From NCBI GenBank assembly GCA_015068155.1, contig SVLC01000009.1, forward strand, positions 1 through 45,435: a stretch of DNA of 45,435 nucleotides, read 5' to 3'. Position numbers and translations under genes: made by a program. Below the pieces are notes generated by a model. That model had not been told where the DNA came from and did not search any database. It was given only the letters and a program-made list of their open reading frames with translations. Below, one piece after another: positions 6,677 to 14,013 of the stretch (its first letter is position 1; each line of letters begins with the position of its first letter). This DNA is from Oscillospiraceae bacterium. Its GTDB lineage: Bacteria > Bacillota > Clostridia > Oscillospirales > Oscillospiraceae.

Positions 6677-7886
6677 TGTTTGTCTCCTTTACGATATTGT
6701 AGCCTGCTTTCTGCAGTGCGTTTTGAATACTTTCTACGTGGTCAAAATCTCTGGTCTCCAATGTGACACGGATGTTACAGCCGGTGATGCTGCTGCCGTT
6801 GCTCCGCTCATGCAGAGAGGAAATGATGTTAGCGCCCTGTTTGGCGATGATGCTGGTAACCTTCGACAGCTCACCGGGTTTGTCGGCCACTTCAATGGAG
6901 AACTTGCTGCGTCTGCCGGAGGTCATCAGACCACGGGAAATGACGCGGGAGAGAATGGTTACGTCGATATTGCCGCCGGACAGCAGGCAGACTACCTTCT
7001 TGCCCTTCAGGTCGAACTTGTCGAACATAACGGCGGCTACAGCAACGGCACCGGCGCCCTCGGCTACCAGCTTGTGCTTTTCCATCACCTTCAAGATAGC
7101 GGCGGAAATTTCATCATCGGAAACGGTGGCGATCTCGTCGACATACTTGGAAATCAGGTCGAAGGTCAGATCGCCGGGCTGCTTAACGGCGATGCCGTCG
7201 GCAATGGTCTTGACGGAAGGCAGGGTCAGAATCTGATTCTGACGGATGGATTCATACATGGAAGCTGCGCCGGCGGCTTGAACGCCATAAATCTTGATAT
7301 TGGGATTCAGACTCTTCAGCGTATAAGCCACACCGGCAATCAAACCGCCGCCGCCGATGGGTACGATGACAGCGTCCATATTGGGGATCTGCTTTGCCAG
7401 TTCCAGGCCGATGGTGCCCTGACCGGCGATCACATCGGGATCGTTGAAGGGATGGATAAAGGTGTAACCCATCTCGTCGCGAAGCTGCAGAGCCTTGTTA
7501 TAGGCATCGTCGTAAACGCCGGGAACCAGGCAAATTTCGGCACCGTAGCTACGGGTGGCCTCCACCTTGGAAATGGGCGCGCCGTCCGGCAGGCAGATAA
7601 CGGCCTTGATATTGTTCTTCTTGGCGCCCAACGCTACGCCCTGGGCATGATTGCCTGCGGAACAAGCCACGACACCGCGGGCTTTTTCCTCGTCAGAGAG
7701 CTGAGAAATCTTGAAGTAAGCGCCTCTTACCTTGAAAGAGCCGGTCACCTGCAGATTTTCTGTCTTTAAGTACAGTTCCACACCGGGCTTGATCTTGGGA
7801 GCGGGAAGCAGATTGGTGGTGCGCACTACATCGTTTAGTACATAGCTAGCTTTGTAAACTCTGTCCAGTGTCATTTCATTGCCCAT
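6669..7886 (-). CDS. ilvA: Threonine ammonia-lyase (threonine dehydratase) with C-terminal ACT domain
   Basis: A PLP enzyme of 405 residues that converts threonine to 2-oxobutanoate and ammonia. The PLP lysine is K52 in GSFKVRGA, and the glycine loop is SAGNHAQGVA, followed by the Gly-rich PIGGGGLIAG. Residues from about 330 form an ACT domain (KFSIEVADKPGELSKVTSIIA), as in the roughly 400-residue biosynthetic or catabolic form found in Firmicutes. The neighbouring ridA handles the enamine it releases. Whether it serves isoleucine synthesis or threonine catabolism cannot be decided, because no other ilv or tdc genes are present. The promoter lies at 7944-7971. Confidence 0.95.
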   Translation of the reverse strand: MGNEMTLDRVYKASYVLNDVVRTTNLLPAPKIKPGVELYLKTENLQVTGSFKVRGAYFKISQLSDEEKARGVVACSAGNHAQGVALGAKKNNIKAVICLPDGAPISKVEATRSYGAEICLVPGVYDDAYNKALQLRDEMGYTFIHPFNDPDVIAGQGTIGLELAKQIPNMDAVIVPIGGGGLIAGVAYTLKSLNPNIKIYGVQAAGAASMYESIRQNQILTLPSVKTIADGIAVKQPGDLTFDLISKYVDEIATVSDDEISAAILKVMEKHKLVAEGAGAVAVAAVMFDKFDLKGKKVVCLLSGGNIDVTILSRVISRGLMTSGRRSKFSIEVADKPGELSKVTSIIAKQGANIISSLHERSNGSSITGCNIRVTLETRDFDHVESIQNALQKAGYNIVKETNNA

Positions 7887-7943
7887 ATTCGTGCCTCACA
7901 TTGTTGTTAATTTGGAGTGCGGACAAAGGCCTACTCCGTTGTC

Positions 7944-7971
7944 ATTATACCACGGACATGGAATAAATCAA
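7944..7971 (-). promoter_or_regulatory. Promoter of ilvA-ridA
   Basis: On the minus strand TTGATT (7971-7966) and TATAAT (7949-7944) are 16 bp apart, about 58 bp before the ilvA start. No T-box or other recognisable leader structure is present, which argues against isoleucine-tRNA attenuation. Confidence 0.75.
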
Positions 7972-8045
7972 GTTTTATCGATAAAAAAAGAGGGAATTGT
8001 AGCAATATATAAAATGAGGTGTTATAATTTGTGCATCCTGCTTTT

Positions 8046-8077
8046 GCAAAGAAAACCGGCTGCTTTCACAGCCGGTT
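8046..8077 (-). terminator. Terminator of the znu-trmO operon
   Basis: On the minus strand AACCGGCTG and CAGCCGGTT pair around TGAAAG, followed by TTCTTT. It begins 5 bp past the trmO stop. Confidence 0.85.
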
Positions 8078-8081
8078 CTGC

Positions 8082-8762
8082 TTAGATATGCTCCACTGCT
8101 TCCACCGTCAAGACGTCTTCCTTTACGGTAAAGCGAATATCGAAGCCTGCGAAGGTCAATCCATATACCCGGTCCGGTTTTCTTTGATAAGAGGGCCGGG
8201 GGTCGTGGGACAGGACACTGAGGGCTGCCTGCCGCTTCTCTGCAGGCAAAATAGCAAGCAATTCCTCCGGGAATACCACCTGCAGCAGAAATTTCCCTGC
8301 GGTATCGGTAAAACCGCCGGCAGCTTCCGGGTGACAATCGGCGTAGGGAATATAAGGCTTTATGTCAAAAATCGGGGTTCTGTCCATCAGGTCCGCGCCA
8401 CCCACATGGAGCACAGTGCCAAATTCCTCCGTTTCCTCTACGCCCAGCAATTTGACGCAGGAAAGCCCCAAATTGTTGGGCCGGAAAGGGGAGCGGGTGG
8501 CAAAAACGCCCATCCGGGTGTTGCCGCCCAGCCGGGGCGGCCGCACGGTAGGCGACCAATCGCTGCGGACAGCTTCGGAAAACTGCCAGATGATCCAAAG
8601 ATGGGAAAACCCTTCAATGCCCCGCAGGGCATCGGCGTTGCGGTATTCCGGCTCAAAAACAATGGTGGACCGTAATTCCTCCACCAATCCGCTCTGCCGG
8701 GGAATGCCGAATTTGGTGGCAAAATCCGACCGCATCCGGGCGATGATATTGATCTGTTCCAT
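8082..8762 (-). CDS. trmO: tRNA N6-threonylcarbamoyladenosine-37 methyltransferase TrmO
   Basis: A 226-residue member of the TsaA/TrmO family, which uses SAM to methylate t6A37 in tRNA-Thr. The core beta-barrel domain shows GIPRQSGLVEELRSTIVFEPEY, then FSHLWIIWQFSEA, then GGNTRMGVFATRSPFRPNNLGLS, the most conserved family segment. The C-terminal extension ends in PSYQRKPDRVYGLTFAGFDIRF, as in the long TrmO form. It is the last gene of a unit with a zinc-type ABC transporter and starts 1 bp after the permease stop codon, in a TGATATG arrangement that suggests coupled translation. The link between zinc uptake and this tRNA modification is unexplained. Confidence 0.9.
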   Translation of the reverse strand: MEQINIIARMRSDFATKFGIPRQSGLVEELRSTIVFEPEYRNADALRGIEGFSHLWIIWQFSEAVRSDWSPTVRPPRLGGNTRMGVFATRSPFRPNNLGLSCVKLLGVEETEEFGTVLHVGGADLMDRTPIFDIKPYIPYADCHPEAAGGFTDTAGKFLLQVVFPEELLAILPAEKRQAALSVLSHDPRPSYQRKPDRVYGLTFAGFDIRFTVKEDVLTVEAVEHI

Positions 8763-8763
8763 A

Positions 8764-9603
8764 TCAAACCCTCACCTTCCGTAAAGCAAAGGTTATGGCG
8801 AAAATCATTGCCAGCATCAAAGAAATGGCCGCGCCGGCGGAACTGCCCCAGACATAGGAAACGATCAGACCGCCAATACCGGAAAACAGGGCGAATAACA
8901 CGGAAAATACATGGTATTGCCGCATATTCTTTGCCACATTTCTGGCCGATGCGCCGGGCAGTACCAATAGGGAATTGAGGATCAAAAGACCAACGGAAGA
9001 GATCGTCAGTGTAACCACTACGGCGATGGCCGCGGAGAACACCGTCTGGGTCAATCCGGAACGCATACCACGGGAAGATGCCAGCTGGGGATATACCACC
9101 GTCAGTGTCAGCCGATTAGACAGCAGCACCCAAAGCACCAGAACGCCGGCCAGCACGATAGCCAGCAGACCGATCTCGCCGGGGGTGATGGAGAGAATAT
9201 CGCCGATGAGGTATTTGTTATATTTGGTGAAGCTGCCGCCGCCAAGGGTGGCGACAAAAATGCCCAAAGCCACCGCTGCGCTGGAGAATACGCCGATCAG
9301 CGTGTCAGCAGCCTGGTTGCTGCGGCTGCGTACAAAACTGAACAACAGGGAAAATACCAAAGAGAAGATCACGGCTGCCCAGATTGGCATAGCCATGCCG
9401 CAGATGCAGCCGATGGCGATGCCGGTGAAGGCGCTGTGGCCCAATGCGTCGGAAAAGAAGCTCATGCGTCCGGTGACCACCATGGTGGACATGATGCCAA
9501 AAAGCGGCGCCATCAGCAGAATGGCCAGCAGGGCGTTGCACATGAACTGCCACTGCAGCATATCCGCGCCGGTAGCCCGGCAAATCGTGTACCAAAGTTC
9601 CAT
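8764..9603 (-). CDS. znuB: Metal (zinc/manganese) ABC transporter permease, ZnuB type
   Basis: A 279-residue ABC-3 family permease with about eight or nine hydrophobic segments. The segment DALGHSAFTGIAIG is the conserved cytoplasmic coupling region of ZnuB/MntB proteins, and NSLLVLPGASARNVAKN near residue 215 is a second family signature. It imports divalent metal together with the upstream ATPase and binding protein. AAAGGAGG lies before its ATG, and only 1 bp separates it from the ATPase stop. The His-rich binding protein in the same operon makes zinc the likely substrate. Confidence 0.92.
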   Translation of the reverse strand: MELWYTICRATGADMLQWQFMCNALLAILLMAPLFGIMSTMVVTGRMSFFSDALGHSAFTGIAIGCICGMAMPIWAAVIFSLVFSLLFSFVRSRSNQAADTLIGVFSSAAVALGIFVATLGGGSFTKYNKYLIGDILSITPGEIGLLAIVLAGVLVLWVLLSNRLTLTVVYPQLASSRGMRSGLTQTVFSAAIAVVVTLTISSVGLLILNSLLVLPGASARNVAKNMRQYHVFSVLFALFSGIGGLIVSYVWGSSAGAAISLMLAMIFAITFALRKVRV

Positions 9604-9604
9604 A

Positions 9605-10354
9605 TTACTGGCCTCCTTTCACATGGAAAGCGGTGCGGAAAGCATCCGAGGCCAATACTTCCGCCGGGGTTCCCTGGATCTTCATGCCGTGGTCCATGAG
9701 GATCACCTGGTCGGCGTATTTGGGCAGGATGGAAAAATCATGGGTGGTCATGAGAATGGAAAGATCGTATTCCTTGCGGATCTCATCCAGCATATCCATC
9801 AAAGTGTGAATGCCTTCCACATCCACGCCGGAAAGAGGCTCATCCAAAATCAGAATGTTGGGCAGCGGTTCCAATGCCAACGCCAGCAGCACCCGCTGCA
9901 GCTCGCCGCCGGAGAGGGTGCCTACCCGTTTGTCGATCAGATCCGTGGCGTGGACCCGGTCCAGACATTCCAGGACCTTTTCCCGCATGGACCTGGATAC
10001 GCCCAGGAAAGCGGGCCGCTTACTCATACAGCAGGCGAACAGGTCGGCAACACTCAAAGGATCGCCGGGATCGAAAGTGGGGGATTGGGGAACATAGCCC
10101 ATGCGGGGGCGACGATCCCGGGCGCCGGGAGAGGAAAAGGCGATGACACCGTCGTACTCCTGCTGACCCAAAATGGCCTTGAGCAGAGTGGATTTACCGG
10201 CGCCGTTGGGGCCGATCAAGGCCACCATCTCGCCGCAGTGAACATGCAGATTCACATGCTCAAAAATGCAGGTTTCTCCGTACTTTACACTGAGATCCTG
10301 AATACGCAGACAGCAGGCGTCGCCGCAGCCGCCGCCGTGAAAAAACAGTTTCAT
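9605..10354 (-). CDS. znuC: Metal ABC transporter ATP-binding protein, ZnuC type
   Basis: An ABC ATPase of 249 residues with Walker A GPNGAGKST, signature LSGGELQRVLLALAL and Walker B ILILDEPLSGVD, then the switch His in TTHDFSIL. Sequence features such as YVPQSPTFDPGDPLSVADLF fit the ZnuC/MntB-ATPase branch. It powers metal import through the ZnuB-type permease. The start codon overlaps the end of znuA by 4 bp. The N-terminal stretch MKLFFHGGGCGDACCLRIQDL has three cysteines ahead of the first beta strand, which is unusual and might bind metal; a shorter start is not available nearby. Confidence 0.92.
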   Translation of the reverse strand: MKLFFHGGGCGDACCLRIQDLSVKYGETCIFEHVNLHVHCGEMVALIGPNGAGKSTLLKAILGQQEYDGVIAFSSPGARDRRPRMGYVPQSPTFDPGDPLSVADLFACCMSKRPAFLGVSRSMREKVLECLDRVHATDLIDKRVGTLSGGELQRVLLALALEPLPNILILDEPLSGVDVEGIHTLMDMLDEIRKEYDLSILMTTHDFSILPKYADQVILMDHGMKIQGTPAEVLASDAFRTAFHVKGGQ

Positions 10355-11223
10355 GCTAACGCCTCCCGAATGGTGTCGATATTGTGATACATGGCGGTGA
10401 AATAATCCTCCCCGCTGATGGCCATATCCAGGGTGTACAGCCCTGCGCCGGTCTCGGCGCAGATCACCTTGGCGGAAGCATCGGAGCCGTTAGTCTCTGT
10501 GAAAACCGCCGGGATATGCAGTTGCTGCACCAGTTCGATCAGATTGACCAATTGCCGCGCAGAGGTTTCCGCACCGGCTTCTTCCTCCACCGCTGCCACG
10601 ATGTGCAGATCGAAGCATTGGGCAAAATAGCCGAATCCGTCATGGAAGGTAAGAAGCTTGCGGTTTTTTAGGGGGGATAGCTGCTGATTGCCATAGTCCA
10701 GCAGCATTTTAAGCTTGGTCAGCAGCAGAATACCGTTCCACTGCAGTTTCTCGGTGTGTTCAGGATAGGCTGCCACCAGCCCCTCCATAATATTGGTAAC
10801 CATCACCATGGCATTGGCAGGGGAGAGCCAAATGTGACTGTCGGCCTCGTGATGATGATCTTCGTGATCGCCGTGGTCATGGCAGTTTTCAAGCAGGGGG
10901 ACATCTTTGGAAGCGACGATGGTCTGCTTGCCCTCCAGAAGATCTTCCATAAAATCCTCCAGCCCTGCGCCATTGATGACGATCAGCTCCGCTGCCTCGG
11001 CGGCTTTTACCTGCCGGACATTCAGGCTGTAGTCATGCAGGCAGGAAACACTTTCCGTTACCAGCCGGGTCACGGTCAGGCCGGTACCCTGGCAGAGCAT
11101 GGAGGTAAACTGGTACACGGGCAGGGTGGTGGCGGCGATGTCAAAGTCCGCCTGCTGTCCGCCGCAACCGGAAAACAGCATTAGCGCCATAGCGCATATT
11201 AGAATCAAAGAGGTTGTTTTCAT
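10351..11223 (-). CDS. znuA: Zinc ABC transporter substrate-binding lipoprotein, ZnuA/AdcA type
   Basis: A 290-residue cluster A-I metal-binding lipoprotein. The signal peptide ends in the lipobox FSGC at about residues 17-20. A His- and Asp-rich loop (HDHGDHEDHHHEADSH, near residue 115) sits just before the SHIWLSP motif and is typical of zinc-specific proteins. Further metal ligands are expected at the His in LLTFHDGFGYFAQ and the Asp near the C-terminus. It is the first gene of the znuA-znuC-znuB-trmO unit. An inverted repeat at 11239-11263 just upstream is a candidate metalloregulator site. Confidence 0.93.
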   Translation of the reverse strand: MKTTSLILICAMALMLFSGCGGQQADFDIAATTLPVYQFTSMLCQGTGLTVTRLVTESVSCLHDYSLNVRQVKAAEAAELIVINGAGLEDFMEDLLEGKQTIVASKDVPLLENCHDHGDHEDHHHEADSHIWLSPANAMVMVTNIMEGLVAAYPEHTEKLQWNGILLLTKLKMLLDYGNQQLSPLKNRKLLTFHDGFGYFAQCFDLHIVAAVEEEAGAETSARQLVNLIELVQQLHIPAVFTETNGSDASAKVICAETGAGLYTLDMAISGEDYFTAMYHNIDTIREALA

Positions 11224-11238
11224 TGAGGTCCCTCATTC

Positions 11239-11263
11239 GTATAATTTCCTACACTAATTATAC
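11239..11263 (-). promoter_or_regulatory. Candidate metal-responsive operator upstream of znuA
   Basis: GTATAATT and AATTATAC form a perfect 8-bp inverted repeat with a 9-bp spacer. It lies 15 bp before the znuA start and contains two possible -10 hexamers on the minus strand. TTGACA (11275-11270) is only 7 bp from one of them, so the true promoter is unclear. A Fur/Zur-type or AdcR-type regulator could bind here, but the sequence is not a textbook box. Confidence 0.4.
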
Positions 11264-11312
11264 CACCTTTGTCAAGGAAGGAAATGCCGGGTTATTTTCG
11301 ATACGCAGAAAC

Positions 11313-11342
11313 AAAAAAGCCGCCTTTTCAGGCGGCTTTTTC
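11313..11342. terminator. Bidirectional-looking terminator
   Basis: AAAAGCCGCC and GGCGGCTTTT pair around TTTTCA, with A and T runs on the two sides. It ends the minus-strand 76-codon gene that stops at 11352. Confidence 0.88.
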
Positions 11343-11351
11343 GCATACAGA

Positions 11352-11582
11352 TTAGTGGGTCTCCAGCCATTCGTTGACCTTGGCCTTGGCCAGGCGCAGA
11401 ATGTCTTCGTTGGGGTAGGGAGAGGTCTCGCCGCCGCCAACATGCAGGAAGTACAGGCCGCCGGGGGTCTGATACAGGTACTCGGCATAGCCGGCGGGAT
11501 CGCCGTAGGTGCCGAAGTTGTAGGCCTTGATCAGAGTAGCGGTTTCGGTGTCGTACTCCTTCTTGCAGATGATTTTCTTCAT
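11352..11582 (-). CDS. Small conserved hypothetical protein (76 aa)
   Basis: A 76-residue soluble protein starting MKKIICKKEYDTETATLIKAYNFG. This start resembles a family of small Firmicutes proteins that begin with MKKII.GK.YDTETA and occur in chromosomes and prophages; I know of no assigned function. The middle part LYQTPGGLYFLHVGGGETSPYP looks like a beta-hairpin, and the C-terminus (EDILRLAKAKVNEWLE) is a helix. It has its own promoter (11618-11646), a GGAAG ribosome site and its own terminator, so it is monocistronic. No phage genes lie nearby. Confidence 0.75.
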   Translation of the reverse strand: MKKIICKKEYDTETATLIKAYNFGTYGDPAGYAEYLYQTPGGLYFLHVGGGETSPYPNEDILRLAKAKVNEWLETH

Positions 11583-11617
11583 ATGTATGACTTCCTTTCG
11601 GGTTATGATCGATGTTC

Positions 11618-11646
11618 ATTATACAGCTTTTTCTTTCAAAAAGCAA
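11618..11646 (-). promoter_or_regulatory. Promoter of the 76-aa gene
   Basis: On the minus strand TTGCTT (11646-11641) and TATAAT (11623-11618) are 17 bp apart, about 36 bp before the start codon. Confidence 0.75.
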
Positions 11647-11750
11647 GAAGAATTTGTGAAAATGCACATTTTACCGTCATTTTTGTTATATAAAATAACC
11701 ATAACTGGGTTGCGGGGTGCAAAAATGACCAAATTGCACAAGTGTTTTCC

Positions 11751-11912
11751 TTATAAACACAGCCAAATCAGCAATCCGGTGGCAAACATGATACCCAAAA
11801 TCATCCAGGGTATCCACCGCGTACCCAAGGGACGTTTGACAAGGGGTTGCCCACAGTGATCGCAGAACTGCTGATCCTTGGGGTAGTGTTGGTCGCAATT
11901 TTCACAGTACAT
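11751..11912 (-). CDS. Zinc-ribbon membrane mini-protein (53 aa)
   Basis: A 53-residue protein with an N-terminal zinc ribbon (CENC at residues 3-6 and CDHC at 17-20) followed by a single membrane helix near the C-terminus (WMILGIMFATGLLIWLCL). I chose ATG 11912 because GGAGGTCACCTT precedes it and it puts the ribbon at the very N-terminus; the upstream ATG at 11954 lies inside the preceding gene. The ribbon should face the cytoplasm if the helix is an anchor. It starts 16 bp after the stop of the 237-aa gene, so both form one unit. Function unknown. Confidence 0.7.
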   Translation of the reverse strand: MYCENCDQHYPKDQQFCDHCGQPLVKRPLGTRWIPWMILGIMFATGLLIWLCL

Positions 11913-11928
11913 AAGGTGACCTCCTGGG

Positions 11929-12642
11929 TTAATATTCGATGGGTTTATTGGCAAAGGGAGTTCGTTCCGGCTGGCCGTAGAATGCGGACAGACCTTCCTG
12001 CGCGCAGTATGTTTTTAGCCTTTCTTCTTCTGTGGGTACGCCGGTTATTTTGGCGGCAAACTTTTCGATCAGTGGATTTATGACCATATTGATCAAACCT
12101 GCAATCAGGCATATGCCAAGAAGCATGATGGGCATCCAATACCATCCGAAGTGAATGCCAATACCAACTGCAATGGCGATACCTAACAGCGTTCTGATCG
12201 GGTGAAAGATCAAGCTCAGAAAAAAATCGTATAACATGTCCCAAAAGGGACCCAGGAATGCATCTGCCCGCTGATCATTCTGCAGTCGTTTGTTTGCATG
12301 GGGATGGTTGACCACCCGATAGCTTTCCTGCACAATACTGCCTTTGCAGGGATGAAGGAACACACGATCGTAGCTCATGTTTACGTCAATGGCAATGTGC
12401 TCCCGGGTCAGTGGGATGCGGCATCCGTCTGTCAGACCATCCAGGTGGTATTCCGTTTCCACCACAAGACGGTAAGCGCTGCTGGATTTTCGCAGGGGCT
12501 TATATTTATCCACAAGGGCGCAGATTGGCTCTTGATTGTCCAATTCAAGAAGCTTTTTCTGTCCGGAAGAAAGTATATGGGTATTTCCCCGTAGCAAAAG
12601 CCGGACCGATTGGCTGCTTTGATTCTCAAAGGAAACCTGCAT
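11929..12642 (-). CDS. Uncharacterised membrane protein (237 aa)
   Basis: A 237-residue protein of unknown family. The first 120 residues are polar and beta-rich (MQVSFENQSSQSVRLLLRG, YRLVVETEYHLDGL), followed by two hydrophobic helices at about residues 140-160 and 165-190, then an amphipathic cytoplasmic tail. The N-terminal half has no signal peptide, so it probably sits in the cytoplasm. GGTGGAGGTG precedes the ATG. It lies upstream of the zinc-ribbon mini-protein on the same strand. The start region faces a divergently transcribed acetyltransferase gene with a mirrored -10 sequence. Confidence 0.65.
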   Translation of the reverse strand: MQVSFENQSSQSVRLLLRGNTHILSSGQKKLLELDNQEPICALVDKYKPLRKSSSAYRLVVETEYHLDGLTDGCRIPLTREHIAIDVNMSYDRVFLHPCKGSIVQESYRVVNHPHANKRLQNDQRADAFLGPFWDMLYDFFLSLIFHPIRTLLGIAIAVGIGIHFGWYWMPIMLLGICLIAGLINMVINPLIEKFAAKITGVPTEEERLKTYCAQEGLSAFYGQPERTPFANKPIEY

Positions 12643-12668
12643 GGAGCACCTCCACCGTTTTTATATAT

Positions 12669-12736
12669 CTTAGCATAAATCATAAAAAAAGAAAAGCCTA
12701 TTTCTTGCAAAACAGGTAATTTTGCTGTATGCTAAG
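12669..12736. promoter_or_regulatory. Mirrored divergent promoter region
   Basis: TATGCTAAG occurs on the plus strand at 12728-12736 and as its exact reverse complement CTTAGCATA at 12669-12677. On the plus strand TTGCAA (12705-12710) is 17 bp before TATGCT. On the minus strand the same TATGCT lies in a position to serve the 237-aa gene, with a poor -35. The two genes may share a control protein. Confidence 0.5.
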
Positions 12737-12754
12737 TAAAAAGGGGGTGTAGCG

Positions 12755-13399
12755 ATGAAGGATATTCCCATGTTTACAAGCGAATACGGTGTGGCGAGCC
12801 TGGTGCTGAAGGAAATTCCTTATAAAGCCACGGCCTATGTCAAGCTCATCAGCTCCCAGGAGCCGGAAAAGCTGCTGCAGGAATGCGTGCAGTTTTGCCG
12901 AATGTGCGGCTCGGAGATCATTGATGCTACCGGAGATCCGCTGTTGGAACAATACCCCTTGGTCACTGCGATCTATACGATGCAATGCCCTCGCGCGCTG
13001 CTGCAGGATACCGATGCCTGCCTGTTTCCTGTGACGGAGCAGACCCTGCACAAATGGCTGGACATCTACAATGACCGGATGGCGGATGTACCCAACAGCG
13101 CCTATATGGACAGCCGGGATGGCAAAAAACTGCTGCAGACCGGCGACGGCTATTTTGTACACAGGGATGGTAAGCTTCTGGGAATCGGTAAGGCGGCAGG
13201 GGATACGGTGGATGCGGTGATCTCTGTGGTGCCCGGCATGGGGGAAACGGTTTTGTGCGCCCTGGCGTCCGCGCTGAACTGCGATATTGTGGCCTTGACC
13301 GTGGCAAGCGCCAATACCCGAGCGATCCGCCTATACCAGCGATTGGGCTTTGTGAAAACCGCGGAACTCTCCCGCTGGTATCGGGTCTTAGAACCATAA
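12755..13399 (+). CDS. GNAT family N-acetyltransferase
   Basis: A 214-residue protein whose C-terminal 80 residues show the GNAT fold: VDAVISVVPGMGETVLCALASAL for the acetyl-CoA strand and helix, then VALTVASANTRAIRLYQRLGFVKTAE, which is the classic motif B with ARAIxLYxRLGF. The N-terminal half is variable and probably sets the substrate, which I cannot name. AAAGGGGGTG precedes the ATG. The stop codon TAA at 13397-13399 shares its last two bases with the inverted end of the repeat at 13398, so the element sits exactly at the gene's end. Confidence 0.87.
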   Translation: MKDIPMFTSEYGVASLVLKEIPYKATAYVKLISSQEPEKLLQECVQFCRMCGSEIIDATGDPLLEQYPLVTAIYTMQCPRALLQDTDACLFPVTEQTLHKWLDIYNDRMADVPNSAYMDSRDGKKLLQTGDGYFVHRDGKLLGIGKAAGDTVDAVISVVPGMGETVLCALASALNCDIVALTVASANTRAIRLYQRLGFVKTAELSRWYRVLEP

Positions 13400-13553
13400 A
13401 TTGTTGTTTATCATGTCATCCTGAGCGAGCAAAGCGAGTCGAAAGATCCGTTCCCCGTAGTCGAAGAATACGGATTCTTCGACTACGGGGCCCTTTGGGC
13501 CGCTCCGCTCAGAATGACATATTCGGTACGGATACTAAGCTAAACAACAATTT
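13398..13553. repeat. Dispersed MITE-like repeat, copy 2 (156 bp)
   Basis: Perfect 13-bp terminal inverted repeats, AAATTGTTGTTTA and TAAACAACAATTT, bound a 156-bp element. The core has TGTCATCCTGAGCGAGC at one side and CGCTCAGAATGACA at the other, with an inner hairpin around GTAGTCGAAGAAT. By eye it matches the copy at 26136-26291 at all but two positions. No target-site duplication is evident. It encodes nothing and is probably moved in trans. Confidence 0.85.
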
Positions 13554-13593
13554 GCCGCAGTAAAAATATTTTCTTGCTGTAAAGAAAAAATAC

Positions 13594-13622
13594 TTGACAA
13601 GCTGCTGCGTATATGCTATACT
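13594..13622 (+). promoter_or_regulatory. Promoter of the SRP operon
   Basis: TTGACA (13594-13599) and TATACT (13617-13622) are 17 bp apart, about 40 bp before ylxM. Confidence 0.85.
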
Positions 13623-13662
13623 ACCGCAGGTATCAAGCAAAAAGGCTTGACAGGAGGTTTCC

Positions 13663-14007
13663 ATGAGCGCTATCGATATGATCCTGCTGTATGATTACTA
13701 CGGCGACCTGCTGACAGAGCGGCAGAGAGAATGCTTCGAACTGCGCTATTATCAAGATCTTTCCCTGGGCGAGATCGGCGAAGAGCTGGGTATCAGCCGC
13801 CAGGGTGTCCACGATAATCTCAGCCGGGCGGAAGCTCTGCTGCGGAATATGGAAGCCAAGACCGGCTGCGCATCCCGTGACCAGGCCTGCCGCAAGGCCG
13901 CCGGCTCCATTTTAGAAATGGGCAGATTGCTGCAGCAGATGGAAGATCCCGCCGTGTCCGCCCTGGCAGAGAAGATCATCTCCGCCGCCAGGGGTTTAGA
14001 GGAGTAA
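13663..14007 (+). CDS. ylxM: YlxM family putative DNA-binding protein of the SRP operon
   Basis: A 114-residue protein of the UPF0122/YlxM family. It has a sigma-70 region 4-like helix-turn-helix: LTERQRECFELRYYQDLSLGEIGEELGISRQGVHDNLSRAEALL, covering about residues 18-62. YlxM is usually encoded directly upstream of ffh, as here (6-bp gap), and is thought to affect the SRP GTPase cycle or SRP expression. AGGAGG precedes the ATG. The gene is the first of the unit driven by the promoter at 13594-13622. Confidence 0.93.
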   Translation: MSAIDMILLYDYYGDLLTERQRECFELRYYQDLSLGEIGEELGISRQGVHDNLSRAEALLRNMEAKTGCASRDQACRKAAGSILEMGRLLQQMEDPAVSALAEKIISAARGLEE

Positions 14008-14013
14008 CGAACT

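Noticed and set aside
6636..7769. A 377-codon open frame antisense to ilvA
   Set aside because: It shadows the ilvA coding sequence; no ribosome site or known family.
6669..7990. T-box or riboswitch upstream of ilvA
   Set aside because: The leader is only about 60 bases and contains no T-box sequence or specifier-loop structure.
8975..10387. A 470-codon open frame on the plus strand across the znu genes
   Set aside because: It runs through three recognisable ABC transporter genes on the other strand and encodes no known domain.
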